Assembly: GCA_963770995.1 (NCBI GenBank)
Contig: CAVYRS010000005.1
Coordinates: 1,116,001-1,180,000, forward strand
Length of the DNA: 64,000 nucleotides
Direction of reading: 5' to 3'
Source: CAVSWN01 sp963770995
GTDB lineage: Bacteria > Acidobacteriota > Vicinamibacteria > Vicinamibacterales > CAVVIG01
Shown here: positions 9,144 to 18,221 of the stretch, piece after piece
How positions within the stretch are numbered: the stretch's first letter is position 1
Layout of the letters: the number at the start of each line of letters is the position of its first letter
Made by a program: the position numbers and the translations under genes
The notes under the pieces: model-generated
What the model saw: the letters and a program-made list of their open reading frames with translations, nothing else
Told to the model about the DNA's origin: nothing
Database searches by the model: none

Positions 9144-10046
9144 TCAGGGTGCCGAGTCCGCGGCTCGCTCCAGCGCCGCGCGATTCCAATTCGCCAGCTT
9201 CGCGGCTTGTTCGTAGGTGCTGTCGATGAACGCACGCAGTGCCCGATCCGGATCGGGGCTGGTTCGCATCGCGTTGTAGGGAAGAAGATATTCGCCCAGC
9301 TCGCGGTGGTAGTACGCGGCCGGCGGTTCGACGGGCAAGTTTTCGAGCCCCGCCGGGACGGGCGCGGCGTACGCGTAGAACGCGGGCTCCTGGACAAGAC
9401 CGCCGCCCGGCCAGAACCCGTGACTGATCACTTCGTGCGAGTACGCTTCGCGCATGAACGCCGGGCCCTCGCGACCCGGGGCGGGCCGCCCCGAGAATCG
9501 CGTGACCGCCAGGTCGAAGCCGCCCCAGAAAAAGTGCGTCGGGCTGCACTTCCCCACGAACTCGCAGCGAGCGCTCGAAAACACGCGTTCGCACTGCACC
9601 AGGATGCGCCAGAACCGATTGGCATAGACCGGATCGTACGACGCGTGGACGGTGTCTTGCTCGAACGGAATCGGATTGGGCACTTCTGTCGGCATCGTCC
9701 AGATTCGCACTGGCAGCTTCATGTCGGCGAGTGTCGCCATCACGTCGCGGTAGAAGTCCGCCACGCTTCTGGCCGCCAACGGCAGCGCCCGCTGGGCGCC
9801 CTCAGCTGTGGCAATGACCAATCGATGATCGGTGAAATCGAACTCGATGGTGAAGGTGGACGAGCCGTGATGCAGCGGCCGGGTCATCAATCCGCGCGAG
9901 GTGACCTGCAGCGCGATGCCCCAAGAGTGATTGAGAGGAGGCGCCAGCGCCAGGGCAACCTTCCCGACAATCTGCGTCCACATGTGCAGTGTGGCGTAGG
10001 TGTCGTTCCACTCCGCGGGCAGTTCAGGCCAGCGCTCGTCACTCAT
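9144..10046 (-). CDS. DUF5996 family protein
   Basis: A 300-residue protein whose opening WPELPAEWNDTYATLHMWTQIVGKVALALAP is the hallmark of DUF5996. Later conserved stretches include FDFTDHRLVIAT, CSPTHFFWGGFDLAVTRFSGRPAP, SHEVISHGFWPG and FYAYAAPVP. The function of the family is unknown. It is cytoplasmic, with no signal peptide. It lies directly 3' of pstA, where pstB would be expected, on the same strand with a 23-bp gap, so it may be the last gene of the phosphate operon. I chose the ATG at 10044-10046 over an upstream start because the family N-terminus begins near there. Confidence 0.9.
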   Translation of the reverse strand: MSDERWPELPAEWNDTYATLHMWTQIVGKVALALAPPLNHSWGIALQVTSRGLMTRPLHHGSSTFTIEFDFTDHRLVIATAEGAQRALPLAARSVADFYRDVMATLADMKLPVRIWTMPTEVPNPIPFEQDTVHASYDPVYANRFWRILVQCERVFSSARCEFVGKCSPTHFFWGGFDLAVTRFSGRPAPGREGPAFMREAYSHEVISHGFWPGGGLVQEPAFYAYAAPVPAGLENLPVEPPAAYYHRELGEYLLPYNAMRTSPDPDRALRAFIDSTYEQAAKLANWNRAALERAADSAP

Positions 10047-10069
10047 CTTGCCATCATACGCGCGCGCGC

Positions 10070-10921
10070 TCAATCACCGGCGTGCATCCGTTCGAGACGA
10101 CGCGTCGCCAGCCGCGCCAGGAGCGAGCACACCAGGACGATCGACACGAGGATCAGCGCACCGGCCCAGGCCTGGCGATGCCAGTCCTCGTAAGGCCCGG
10201 TCGCATAGGTGAACACCTGCACGGTCAACGTCGAGATCGGCTGATCGAGCCTGGTGGAGAAAAAACGATTATTGAAGGCGGTGAACAACAGCGGCGCCGT
10301 CTCGCCGGCGATGCGCGCGAAGGCGAGGACGACACCGGTGACGATGCCCGGGAGCGCGGCCGGCACGACGACGCTGAACACGGCGCGCGTGCGGGTGGCC
10401 CCGAGCGCCAGCGCTCCTTCGCGGATGCTGCGCGGCACCAGCAGCAACAGCTCCTCCGTCGTCCGCGCAATGATCGGGATCATCATGACCCCGAGCGCGA
10501 AACCGCCGGCGAGGGCGCTGAACCGGCGGAACGGCAGCACGGCAACCATGTAGGCAAAAAGTCCGATGACAATCGACGGCACGCCGTTCAACGTGTCCGC
10601 CGCCAGGCGTACGAGCGTGGCGAAGCGGCGGCCGGCGTACTCGGCCGCATAGATTCCGCTGAGAATCCCGATCGGCACGGCCATCAGCGCCGCCAGACCA
10701 CTGACGATCAGCGTCCCGACGATGGAGTTGGCCATGCCGCCGCCGGACTCGCCCACCGGCACCGGCATGCGCGTGAAGAAGCCGAGGCTGAGCGCGCGGC
10801 CTCCCTGGCTGGCCACGAAATACAGCACCAGGCCCAGCGGCACGAGCGCGACGAGAACCGAGCAGGCGCAAAACGCGACGAACACCGACGAGAGGAGACG
10901 CCGGCGGGTCCCGGGAGTCAT
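10070..10921 (-). CDS. pstA: phosphate ABC transporter permease PstA
   Basis: A 283-residue inner-membrane permease with six predicted helices and the binding-protein-dependent permease loop (SIREGALALGATRTRAVFSVVVPAALPGI). The segment LNGVPSIVIGLFAYM is typical of PstA/PstC. It starts MTPGTRRRLLSSVF at the ATG overlapping the pstC stop (ATGA), so the two are translationally coupled. It forms the membrane channel for high-affinity phosphate import with PstC. The expected ATPase gene pstB does not follow; DUF5996 does. Confidence 0.93.
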   Translation of the reverse strand: MTPGTRRRLLSSVFVAFCACSVLVALVPLGLVLYFVASQGGRALSLGFFTRMPVPVGESGGGMANSIVGTLIVSGLAALMAVPIGILSGIYAAEYAGRRFATLVRLAADTLNGVPSIVIGLFAYMVAVLPFRRFSALAGGFALGVMMIPIIARTTEELLLLVPRSIREGALALGATRTRAVFSVVVPAALPGIVTGVVLAFARIAGETAPLLFTAFNNRFFSTRLDQPISTLTVQVFTYATGPYEDWHRQAWAGALILVSIVLVCSLLARLATRRLERMHAGD

Positions 10922-11862
10922 CCGCGCGCCTTCACCGGCTCGGCGGCCACGACGACCCGTGGAAGACGGTTCATGCTCCAGATCAGCAAGCGCGACAAAG
11001 AGTTGACGATGAGTGTGATCACGAACAGGACGAGGCCGATCTCGACGAGCGCCGCGAGGTGGAGATCGTCGGCGGCCTCCGTGAACTCGTTCGCGAGCAG
11101 CGCGGTCATCGTGTACTGCGGCGCGAACAGCGACCACGAAATGCGCGTGCTGTTCCCAATGACCATGGTCACCGCCATCGTCTCGCCGAGCGCGCGGCCG
11201 AAGCCGAGCATGATCGCGCCGACGATGCCGCTGCGCGCGTAGAAGAGCGACGCGCGCACCGCCTCGAGGTGGGTGGCGCCGAGCGCGTACGCGCCGTCAC
11301 GCTGACCGGCCGGCACCGTCTTCAGAACCTCGCGTGAAACCGACGAGATGAAGGGTACGACCATGACGGCGAGCACGAGCGCCGCCGACAGCATGCCGAG
11401 GCCGATGGGTGGACCGCTGAACAGCGGCGAGCCGCGCAGCACCTCGGGCACCGCGTTCTCGATCCAGCGGACCGCCGGCACCAGCACGACGATCCCCCAC
11501 AGCCCGTAAACGATCGATGGGATGGCCGCGAGCAACTCGGTGACGAACAACAGCGGATAGCGCAGGCCGATCGGACAGAGCTCCGCGCTGAAGATCGCAA
11601 TCCCCAGCGCGATCGGCGTCGCGATGATCAGCGCGAGAATCGACGAGTAGAGCGTGCCCCAGATGAATGGCAACGCGCCGAACTCGCCCGAAACGGGATC
11701 CCAGGTTGGCGTGCGCCAGAAGCCGGCGCCGAACCGGCTCATCGACGGCATCGACTGCTGGACCAGCACCGCGCCAATCGCGCACACGATCGCGATGAGG
11801 ATCAGGCCGAAGATGCCGGTGCCCAACCGGAAGCCCAGATCCTTGCTGCTTCGGCCTCGCAT
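10918..11862 (-). CDS. pstC: phosphate ABC transporter permease PstC
   Basis: A 314-residue permease. After a first helix (GIFGLILIAIVCAIGAVLV) comes FGAGFWRTPTWDPVSGEFGALPFIWGTL, a conserved PstC segment. The helix LLAAIPSIVYGLWGIVVLVP and the coupling loop (VPAGQRDGAYALGATHLEAV) follow. It partners PstA in the phosphate importer. It sits 10 bp from pstS and overlaps pstA by 4 bases, in the order pstS-pstC-pstA. Confidence 0.93.
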   Translation of the reverse strand: MRGRSSKDLGFRLGTGIFGLILIAIVCAIGAVLVQQSMPSMSRFGAGFWRTPTWDPVSGEFGALPFIWGTLYSSILALIIATPIALGIAIFSAELCPIGLRYPLLFVTELLAAIPSIVYGLWGIVVLVPAVRWIENAVPEVLRGSPLFSGPPIGLGMLSAALVLAVMVVPFISSVSREVLKTVPAGQRDGAYALGATHLEAVRASLFYARSGIVGAIMLGFGRALGETMAVTMVIGNSTRISWSLFAPQYTMTALLANEFTEAADDLHLAALVEIGLVLFVITLIVNSLSRLLIWSMNRLPRVVVAAEPVKARG

Positions 11863-11872
11863 GCGCTCGCTC

Positions 11873-12898
11873 TCAGGACGTCTTGATGGCCGCCAACGCC
11901 GCCAGCTCGAGCTTGACCACCGAATCCGGGAGCGGCGCGTACCCGAGTGCCGCGCAGTACGCCTGGCCGTCGGTCAGCGCCCACCTGAGAAACTCCACCA
12001 TGATTCGAGATTGCAGCTTGTTCGGCGAGTCTTCGTAGAGCAGCATCCACGTGAACGACGAGATCGGGTACACGCCCGCGCCTGGCGCGTTCGTGATCGA
12101 CACACGAAAATCCGCGGGCATGCGGCTGGCTGCTGACGCCGCCGCCGCCGTCACCGATGCACTCGACGCCTTGACGAACTCGCCCTCGAGGTTCTGGATC
12201 GATCCGTAGCTCATGCCGTTCTGCAGCGCATAGATCAGCTCGACGTAGCCGATGGAGCCTGGCACCTGGCTGACGAGTCCCGCCAGGCCTTCAGTGCCTC
12301 GGCCTCCGATCCCGGTCGGCCAGTTCACCGACGTGCCGACGCCGACGGTGCTCTTCCACTCCGAAGAGACCTTCGAGAGGTAGTCCGCCCAGATGTAGGT
12401 CGTGCCGGATCCGTCGGCGCGGTGCGCGACGATGATGTCCAGACCGGGTAGCGGCACGCCGGGATTCAGCCGGACGATCGCGACGTCGTTCCACTTGGTG
12501 ATCTTGCCGAGAAAAATGTCGGCGAGCACCGGACCGCTGAACTTCAGCTCGGCGGCCACGCCCGGAATGTTGTAGATGAGCACGACGGCGCCGAGGTTCG
12601 TCGGGAGATGGAGAATCCGGCCCGGAGTGGCCTGCAGCTGCCGATCGGTCATCGGACCGTCGGTGGCGCCAAAGAACACGGTCTGCGCCTGAATCTGCCG
12701 GATGCCGCCTCCCGACCCGATCGACTGGTAGTTGATCTGGATCTCCGGGTTGAGCTTGTGGTACTCGGTGAACCACTTCGAGTAGATCGGAAACGGGAGC
12801 GTCGCCCCGGCGCCGTTGATCTGGATGGTCTGCGCGGGAACTGTGGCCACGAGCGCCGCGGTCATGGCGCCAGCGCACGCAACCTGTCGCCACCGCAT
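11873..12898 (-). CDS. pstS: phosphate-binding protein PstS
   Basis: A 341-residue periplasmic binding protein with a cleavable signal (MRWRQVACAGAMTAALVATV PAQ). Phosphate-pocket motifs are visible: GAGATLPFPIYSKWF near the N-terminus, YQSIGSGGGIRQIQ, FGATDGPM, and HRADGSGTTYIWADYL. The last holds the Arg/Asp/Ser/Thr that clasp phosphate. The spacing and length fit the PstS family. It lies in the order porin-pstS-pstC-pstA and delivers phosphate to the permeases. Confidence 0.94.
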   Translation of the reverse strand: MRWRQVACAGAMTAALVATVPAQTIQINGAGATLPFPIYSKWFTEYHKLNPEIQINYQSIGSGGGIRQIQAQTVFFGATDGPMTDRQLQATPGRILHLPTNLGAVVLIYNIPGVAAELKFSGPVLADIFLGKITKWNDVAIVRLNPGVPLPGLDIIVAHRADGSGTTYIWADYLSKVSSEWKSTVGVGTSVNWPTGIGGRGTEGLAGLVSQVPGSIGYVELIYALQNGMSYGSIQNLEGEFVKASSASVTAAAASAASRMPADFRVSITNAPGAGVYPISSFTWMLLYEDSPNKLQSRIMVEFLRWALTDGQAYCAALGYAPLPDSVVKLELAALAAIKTS

Positions 12899-12907
12899 CA
12901 GCCGGCC

Positions 12908-14008
12908 TCAGAAGCCAATGAGTCCGTGCACGGCCATCCTCGTTTGCCTGGGCTGGCCGGGAACGAAACTCTCGAATGTCTGGCTGTCATAGTCGAGGAG
13001 CAGCGCGCTCGACACGGCGCCCTGCATAGGGAACCAATAGGCGATGCCGACGATCGTGCGCGCGCGCACCTGCGCTCCCAGGCGCGTGTTCGGGGTCATG
13101 CGGTCATACCGCACCAGCCCCTCGAGTCCCCCTGAAACTCTCGGCGTTGCCCAGAATGAGTAGCCGTTGCCGCCGATTTCTGGCCTTGTGATCGAGGTGC
13201 GATCGGTGGTCTTCAAGAGCTCGAAAGACGCGTTCAGATGCGGATGCTCGAGCGTCACACTGCCGATGAGACGGTTTCTCGGGCCGTCCCTCACGTACCG
13301 GTCCGCGTCGTAGAAAATCGACCCGCGGATGCCGCGCAACGCTGCCGGCGCCGACGGACTGGCGAACGGCCTGAGCGTGCCGCGCACCTGAAACGCCTTC
13401 GCGCCGTTGACCTCCGCCTTGCTCGCGCCTTCGCCGTTGTAGACGCCGACATGCACGTCGCCGTAGTTCGAGGGGAGCGCCGCGTGGAACGACGCGCCGG
13501 CGTCGGTCAGCACCAGATAGCCTTCGCGCTCGGCGAACATCGGCCCCTGGAAGCGATAGCGATAGATGCTCTCGGCAAATTCCAGCCACGGCGTGTCGTG
13601 GAACCCGAAGCGTGCGTACGAATTCGCCGGCATCCACTTGTCGAGATTGAGCTGGAGATACGCGTAGACGAGACGGAGCTCCACGCTGCCAGCCAGGCTG
13701 CTGAAGGAGCTCGTCTCGCGCGCAACGTCCGGCGTGACACGGAACGCGATGAGCGGCGAGAGGTTCCCGGTCACGTTGAGGCGCGCGCGCGAGACGTTGA
13801 ACTGGCTCAGCCGTACTGAGTTGTTGTCCGCGTCGAGCGTCCTGGGATCGAGCGTGTAGGTGAAGTCCGGGAAGATTTCTGCGCCAAGCCTAATCGACGG
13901 CGGCTCGTCGGCCGAAGCCGCGCCCGCGCTTGACGTGACTTGCGCCGCAGCGATCGCCGCAGACCACAGGATTCCCACGACCGCGAAACACACACGCAGG
14001 CGTCGCAT
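12908..14008 (-). CDS. OprO/OprP-like phosphate porin
   Basis: A 366-residue outer-membrane protein with an Ala-rich signal peptide (CFAVVGILWSAAIAAAQ). Strand patterns and segments such as SRARLNVTGNLSPLIAFRV, LDKWMPANSYARFGFHDTPW and the terminal aromatic (HGLIGF) are typical of phosphate-selective porin O/P β-barrels. A barrel directly ahead of pstS suggests uptake of phosphate or polyphosphate across the outer membrane. I chose the ATG at 14006-14008. A GTG five codons upstream is possible. Confidence 0.85.
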   Translation of the reverse strand: MRRLRVCFAVVGILWSAAIAAAQVTSSAGAASADEPPSIRLGAEIFPDFTYTLDPRTLDADNNSVRLSQFNVSRARLNVTGNLSPLIAFRVTPDVARETSSFSSLAGSVELRLVYAYLQLNLDKWMPANSYARFGFHDTPWLEFAESIYRYRFQGPMFAEREGYLVLTDAGASFHAALPSNYGDVHVGVYNGEGASKAEVNGAKAFQVRGTLRPFASPSAPAALRGIRGSIFYDADRYVRDGPRNRLIGSVTLEHPHLNASFELLKTTDRTSITRPEIGGNGYSFWATPRVSGGLEGLVRYDRMTPNTRLGAQVRARTIVGIAYWFPMQGAVSSALLLDYDSQTFESFVPGQPRQTRMAVHGLIGF

Positions 14009-14026
14009 GCGACACGTTACCACGCT

Positions 14027-14287
14027 CTAGTCGTCCGCCGGTTCGGGTCGGGTCGACGCTGCGGGGCGACGCAGGCCAGGGAGGGGCGGCCGGTGCTGGG
14101 GATCGCGCTGCTCGCGCTCACGGACGAACGCTTTGATGATCTTCAGGGCGGCGCGGGCCTCGCGTTCGGTGCGCCTTCCCCTGAAATAGGCGGCAAGCTC
14201 ACGGTTCGCGCGCACGACTTCCTGGGCGCGCATGTCCCGTTCGCCCGGCGTGTCGCCGCCGTCTGACCGCTTGCGCCTCGTCGCCAT
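14027..14287 (-). CDS. small basic hypothetical protein
   Basis: An 86-residue, highly charged protein (MATRRKRSDGGDTPGERDMR...) with one amphipathic helical core (AQEVVRANRELAAYFRGRR then EREARAALKIIKAFVRERE). No family is recognised. The regular helix, the clean start, and its position 18 bp ahead of the porin on the same strand argue that it is real. It may belong to the phosphate operon. No signal peptide or metal motif is visible. Confidence 0.55.
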   Translation of the reverse strand: MATRRKRSDGGDTPGERDMRAQEVVRANRELAAYFRGRRTEREARAALKIIKAFVREREQRDPQHRPPLPGLRRPAASTRPEPADD

Positions 14288-14345
14288 GGTCGGCCCCAGT
14301 GTACGGCATCACCTCTACACCAGAACGCCGGCGGGTCGCAAACAG

Positions 14346-14555
14346 CTAGATTCGATGCCAGCCGTGGGCCGTCAGCTCGGACACTTCCCAGCGAAACAAC
14401 GCGAGCGCGCGCTCCACGCGATGCCATTCGCGATAGAACACGCGCTTCGGCATCTCGCCTTCGCGCTCCGCCGTGACTTCCCAACCGGCCGACGTGTGTG
14501 GAGATACGGAGTATCGCCGAACTTGATCGGCGTTGCGCAGCACCACTGAAAACAT
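14346..14555 (-). CDS. conserved-looking small protein, operon leader
   Basis: A 69-residue protein, MFSVVLRNADQVRRYSVSPH TSAGWEVTAERE..., with a β-rich first half and a helix YREWHRVERALALFRWEVSELTAHGW. The alternation and Trp-rich end look like a genuine small domain. I recall similar short proteins in related genomes but cannot name a family. It would be the first gene of the leftward run leading into the porin and pst genes. A PhoP-box-like repeat lies 58-74 bp upstream of its start. Confidence 0.55.
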   Translation of the reverse strand: MFSVVLRNADQVRRYSVSPHTSAGWEVTAEREGEMPKRVFYREWHRVERALALFRWEVSELTAHGWHRI

Positions 14556-14612
14556 GACGGAATCGTCTCCGGGAAAAGAGCGCCATCATGGATCGACATT
14601 GCATGAAGGGTG

Positions 14613-14629
14613 TGTAAAGTCTTTGTAAC
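14613..14629 (-). promoter_or_regulatory. PhoP/PhoB-type direct repeat
   Basis: On the reverse strand the site reads GTTACA-AAGAC-TTTACA: two six-base repeats with five bases between, an 11-bp period. It fits the TT(A/T)ACA-N5-TT(A/T)ACA pattern bound by PhoP-type regulators of phosphate starvation. It lies upstream of the first gene of the leftward run containing the porin and pstSCA. Confidence 0.45.
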
Positions 14630-14721
14630 AGGTGACGAAATGTCTCGGTCAAACGACCACAATCGCTGTCTGTCACCCGTACGTCTCCGCAGCGTCACGC
14701 GAGCGCGCTAGGCTCGCCCGC

Positions 14722-14946
14722 ATGTCGTACAACATCACGTTGTCTTGCGGTTGCGTGGTTTACGTGTCGTGCGCCCCGCAAACACGCCGGGCGCACACGC
14801 GAATCATCCAGTCGCGTGCGCCCGACTGCCGGGTGCGCAAGCACGATGTCGGCGTCCGGCTGTTTCTGTGGGAGCTTCTTCCCGAGCCAAGCGAAAGCGC
14901 AGTGTCGTGGATTGATCCAAGCGATGTGCCTGAGCCGACGGTGTAA
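14722..14946 (+). CDS. small Cys-rich hypothetical protein
   Basis: A 74-residue protein starting MSYNITLSCGCVVYVSCAPQ. Three cysteines lie in the first 17 residues (CGC and C), then comes HTRIIQSRAPDCRVRKHDVGVRLFLWELLP. The compact pattern, with a fourth Cys after 'APD', suggests a small metal- or disulfide-bearing fold. The family name is unknown to me. The internal ATG at 14722 is chosen because the conserved-looking part begins there. It faces away from the phosphate operon and may share its promoter region. Confidence 0.6.
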   Translation: MSYNITLSCGCVVYVSCAPQTRRAHTRIIQSRAPDCRVRKHDVGVRLFLWELLPEPSESAVSWIDPSDVPEPTV

Positions 14947-14957
14947 CGGCCTGGGTT

Positions 14958-15412
14958 CTAGTGCGAGGTCTTTTCGAGCCGCTCGAGCAGGATGTACCAG
15001 CTCTCGCAGTCGGTGCGCGATCCGCCGGCCAGCGTCACGGTAAAGCGCAGGTTCAGCGACGCAATATCCCACTTCTGTCTCGCCCGGCCCGCTTCGAACG
15101 CCACGCGATAGGGCTTCAGCAGGTTGTCCTGGGAGTCGTGATCGCGATGCGCGTCCTGGACGCCCGTGAAGATCGCGAACTCGCGCCGCGGCCCCATGTG
15201 GACTTCGAACTTTCCCTCGCCGTTGACCATGTGGTCGTAGACGCGCTCGCTGTACTGGCCGTCCGTTCGCGGCACGACTGCCAGTTCCCCTCGAGAATGT
15301 TGTGGGTATCGTGGGAGAGGGTCGTGAACTGAGCCGCGTGGAGAGTCGCGAGCGTGAACGCCGCGCACACACCGATGAGAAGCCAGGCGAGCCGGGCAGT
15401 CGAGAGACGCAC
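14958..15412 (-). CDS. exported hypothetical protein, one frameshift
   Basis: Two frames join near 15290. A GTG start gives a signal-like leader (RLSTARLAWLLIGVCAAFTLATLHAAQ) and TTLSHDTHNILEGNWQSC. Then, in another frame, GQYSERVYDHMVNGEGKFEVHMGPRREFAIF and SLNLRFTVTLAGGSRTDCESWYILLERL follow. The joined product is about 150 residues, probably periplasmic, with a β-rich domain. I do not know the family. The break fits loss of one C in 'cgcgaacgg'. It is divergent from the response-regulator gene. Confidence 0.6.
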
Positions 15413-15470
15413 GGGACTCCTTTCCGAGAACAGAAGAGCCGAGGTCAGAATAGCACCGTTTCCGGCGGCC

Positions 15471-15487
15471 TTAACCCACAATTAACA
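15471..15487 (+). promoter_or_regulatory. PhoP-box-like direct repeat before response regulator
   Basis: TTAACC-CACAA-TTAACA: a direct repeat with 11-bp period located 47 bp 5' of the response-regulator ATG, between divergent genes. It is compatible with autoregulation by an OmpR/PhoB-class protein. The same bases also fit TTAA-N7-TTAA, but a CtrA regulator is not expected here. Confidence 0.4.
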
Positions 15488-15533
15488 TCGCCGACACCGA
15501 TGCGACACTTTTGGCCAGTACTCTCCGGCTTGG

Positions 15534-16229
15534 ATGGTGCGACATCGCGTTCTCATCGTCGAAGACGAACAGGACATCGCCGGTCTGATCAAGCACACGC
15601 TCGAGCGCGGCGGCGACACCGAGGCGCGACATCGTCGGCTCCGGCGACGCGGCGCTGCACGTCGGTCACCGAGCAGCCGCCCGATCTGATCATCCTCGAC
15701 CTGAATCTTCCAGTCCTCAGCGGCCTCGAGGTCTGCCGCATCCTCCGGTCACGGGCGACGTCGCGCCGCACGTGCCGATCATCATGCTCACCGCGCGCAC
15801 CAGCGAGGACGATCGCGTGTCGGGGCTCGAACAGGGCGCCGACGACTACGTCACCAAGCCGTTCAGCCTGCGCGAGCTCTCGGCGCGCGTGCGCGCGGTG
15901 CTCCGCCGCGGCGCCCGGCCCGAGCGAGCGGCCGACGGCCGCCTACCGGGGCGCACACCTGATCGCCGACTTCGAGGCTGTCGCGGTGACGGTCGACGGC
16001 GCCCCCGTCCGCCTGACGCGGCGCGAGTTCGAGCTGCTCCGGTATCTGGTGCAGAACAAGAATCGCGTCGTCTCGCGCGACCGGCTGCTCGAACGGGTCT
16101 GGGGCTACGAGCGGCTGGTCGAGACGCGCTCGGTCGACGTGCACGTCGGCCGGCTTCGCGAGCAAGCTGCGCACGGCCGGGCACCAGATCGAGACGGTCG
16201 TCGGACTCGGCTACCGGTTCGTCGATTGA
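15534..16229 (+). CDS. PhoB/OmpR-family response regulator, several frameshifts
   Basis: Four frame pieces join into one regulator of about 230 residues. The receiver has RHRVLIVEDEQDIAGLIKH (acidic pocket), LIILDLNLPVLSGLEVCRIL (phosphoacceptor Asp), IIMLTARTSEDD, and the conserved Lys in GADDYVTKPFSLREL. The winged-helix output domain has LTRREFELLRYLVQNKNRVVSRDRLLERVWGY and ETRSVDVHVGRLR, ending VGLGYRFVD. These are the hallmarks of PhoB-like DNA binders. Breaks near 15625, 15745, 15940 and 16160 are repaired by small indels. No histidine kinase gene is adjacent. The position beside pst genes and polyphosphate genes suggests control of phosphate starvation. Confidence 0.85.
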
Positions 16230-16285
16230 TTGCCCGCCTCGCAGTCAGAGTCTGACCGGCTATGCAAGAGCGCAGGAGGAGCTCG

Positions 16286-16735
16286 ATGGCCGAACGCGTC
16301 CAGACCTACAAGAACCACACGCGCCTCTTGCCGCCGTTCCACTTTTTCGTCCTGCCGGTCCTGCTGCGTGCAACTTTCTCAACCAGATTCGCCATCTGTG
16401 GTTGGCGCCCAGCCGCGCGCACGGCACGTGGCGGCCGTCGTCGCCGCTGCGCTGCTGGCCATGCTCGCTCCTGTCGCGCGCGTGATGGCGCTGACGGTGC
16501 AGGACCGCGTGATCCGGCTCGAGATGCGGCTGCGGCTGCGCGGAGCTGCTGCCGCCCGACCTGCAGCCGCGCGATCAACGAGCTCGACGCCGTCGCAGCT
16601 CGTCGCGCTGCGCTTCGCGAGCGACAGCGAGCTGCCGGAGCTGGTGCGCGAGGTTCTCGCCGGAAAGCTTGACGAGCTCGAAGGAGATCAAGATGCGCGT
16701 CAAGAGACTGGCAGGCGGACTGGCTGAGGGCCTGA
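16286..16735 (+). CDS. DUF6526 membrane protein, frameshifted
   Basis: The pieces join to a protein of about 145 residues. It begins MAERVQTYKNHTRLLPPFHF FVLPVLL, continues NFLNQIRHLW and a second helix (LLAMLAPVARVMALTVQDRVIRLEMRLRL), and ends VALRFASDSELPELVREVLAGKL and an EIKMRVK-Asp-Trp tail. This is the DUF6526 pattern: two membrane helices followed by a cytoplasmic helix. Removing one A in 'caagagactgg' restores the final residues and a TGA at 16733-16735. The start has a good ribosome binding site (caggaggagctcgATG). Function unknown. Confidence 0.8.
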
Positions 16736-16743
16736 GCGTCAAG

Positions 16744-17275
16744 TCAGACGTCTGGACGCGGCTGACTATTTCGAGCGCGCGGAGAATCTTCGGCGTCAGC
16801 ATCCAGCGCAGATCGCCGGGGCCGCTCGGCGGCAGCTCGTCGACGTCGATCGCGGCAGACCGCGCCCTTCTTGAACTCGAGCGGATGACGCGAGCCGATG
16901 AGACGCGCGGCGAGCTCGCCGATGCTCGGTTCGTGACCGACGAGCGCAATGCGCGTGCTTGCGGGCGTGCTTCTCCAGATCGGCGATGACTCCTGCGAAC
17001 GTGCCGTCCGGCGCGAGCGAGTCGACGTTGACGATCGACGGCCGCGGGTTCGAGCGCGGCGGCGACGATTTCCGCGGTCTGCCGCGCACGCACCAGCGGG
17101 CTCGTGAGCGACGACGTCGAGCGTGACGCCGAGGCGATCGAGGCCGCGCGCGGCTTTCCGCATCCGCGACATGCCGTCGTCGGTGAGCGGCCGCTTGGTG
17201 TCGTCGGGCCACGCTTCGCCGCGTTCTTCGGCGACGGCCGTGACGAATGAGGTAGAGCTCGTAGGGACCGGGCAT
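16744..17275 (-). CDS. sixA: SixA-like phosphohistidine phosphatase, frameshifted
   Basis: The reverse strand begins MPGPYELYLIRHG, the RHG catalytic signature of histidine phosphatases. It continues (other frame) AEERGEAWPDDTKRPLTDDG and TSPLVRARQTAEIVAAAL, then ALVGHEPSIGELAARLIGSRHPLEFKKGAVCR, which holds the second catalytic His. This is the short SixA type of about 165 residues, which removes phosphate from phosphohistidine proteins. Pieces in three frames need about three or four one-base corrections. It overlaps or abuts the CHAD gene upstream, a pairing seen in many genomes. The 3' end is uncertain by about ten bases. Confidence 0.8.
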
Positions 17276-17280
17276 CGATC

Positions 17281-18195
17281 ACCCAGCGCGCCGCGTCGGC
17301 CGACACGTTCAGGCCTTGCGCTTGCCCACTCAGTCGTTCGGCGATGGTCGCGAGGTCGCTCGCGCAGGCGCATGTAGCGCGCGTGCAGGCGGCGGCAGTC
17401 GTCTTCGAGCGACGCGATCAGCGTCGTCGAGCTCGCGCCAGACGGTGAGATTCGGCGGCGCGAGCGACGCCTGTTCCTGCCGCACCCGATCGATCAGCAT
17501 CTGCACGTCGTGCAGACGGCCGAGCAGATCCTGCGTCGCGCTTCAGCACGCGCATGTCCGCCGGCGGCTCGGCGCCGCGAAATCTCGGAGGCAAGCTCGA
17601 CCGCGTAGCGCAGCTTCTTCACCGCGATCCGCACGGCGTGCAGCCGTTCGGGCAGGTACACGGCGCCGGCGTTGTCCATGGCCTCGTGCAATCGCGCCGC
17701 GCGCCTGGCGACGCGCGCGTCGAATCGCCCAGCGCCACGCGCGCGCGGCGATCGCCGCGGCGCGACTCTTCGGCTTCGCGCAGGTCCTCGGCCACCCGAT
17801 CGGAGCTTGCTGGCAGCGCGACGCACCTGGCCCTTCGGCAAGCGGTCCGGCAAGCGCTTCCGCGCCTCGTCGCGCTCCTTCGAGACGGTGATCGCCGACG
17901 CGCCCGAGCGCCGCACGATGCGGCCTGCGAGACGCGTGCAGCTCGTCAATCAGCAGCAGCAGAACGTCGAGCTCGCGTACACGTCCCGAGGCGTGTCGTC
18001 ACTTTCCGGAGGCGGCGGCCGATCTTCCGGCCGCGCGACGCGGTCGAGCTCGAGCATCGGCAGCAACTCCCGCAGCCGCCGGGACGCCACGCGCGCGCGG
18101 TGCAGCGCGATGACGTCGCCGTCTTCGACCGCCTTGAACGAGCGCGTGAAGCGGCTCAGGCGTTTCTTCGAGCGAGCTCGGATCGTTCGGCCACG
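17281..18195 (-). CDS. CHAD-domain protein, heavily frameshifted
   Basis: Reverse-strand pieces include FKAVEDGDVIALHRARVASRRLRELLPMLEL, the conserved CHAD helix with His and Arg. They also include ARLHEAMDNAGAVYLPERLHAVRIAVKKLRYAVELASEI, the second conserved basic helix. CHAD domains are helical bundles whose basic face binds polyphosphate. The product is about 300 residues, starting near a GTG at 18195 (VAERSELARR). At least five frame changes are needed, so exact ends are approximate. It is flanked by sixA downstream and divergent ppx, 26 bp away, which supports a polyphosphate role. Confidence 0.75.
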
Positions 18196-18221
18196 GTTGG
18201 GCGGATGATTATAGTTGAGTG

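Noticed and set aside
15471..15487. CtrA site (TTAA-N7-TTAA)
   Set aside because: The bases fit, but the gene context is a PhoB-type regulator and the lineage is not an alphaproteobacterium. The PhoP-type reading is preferred.
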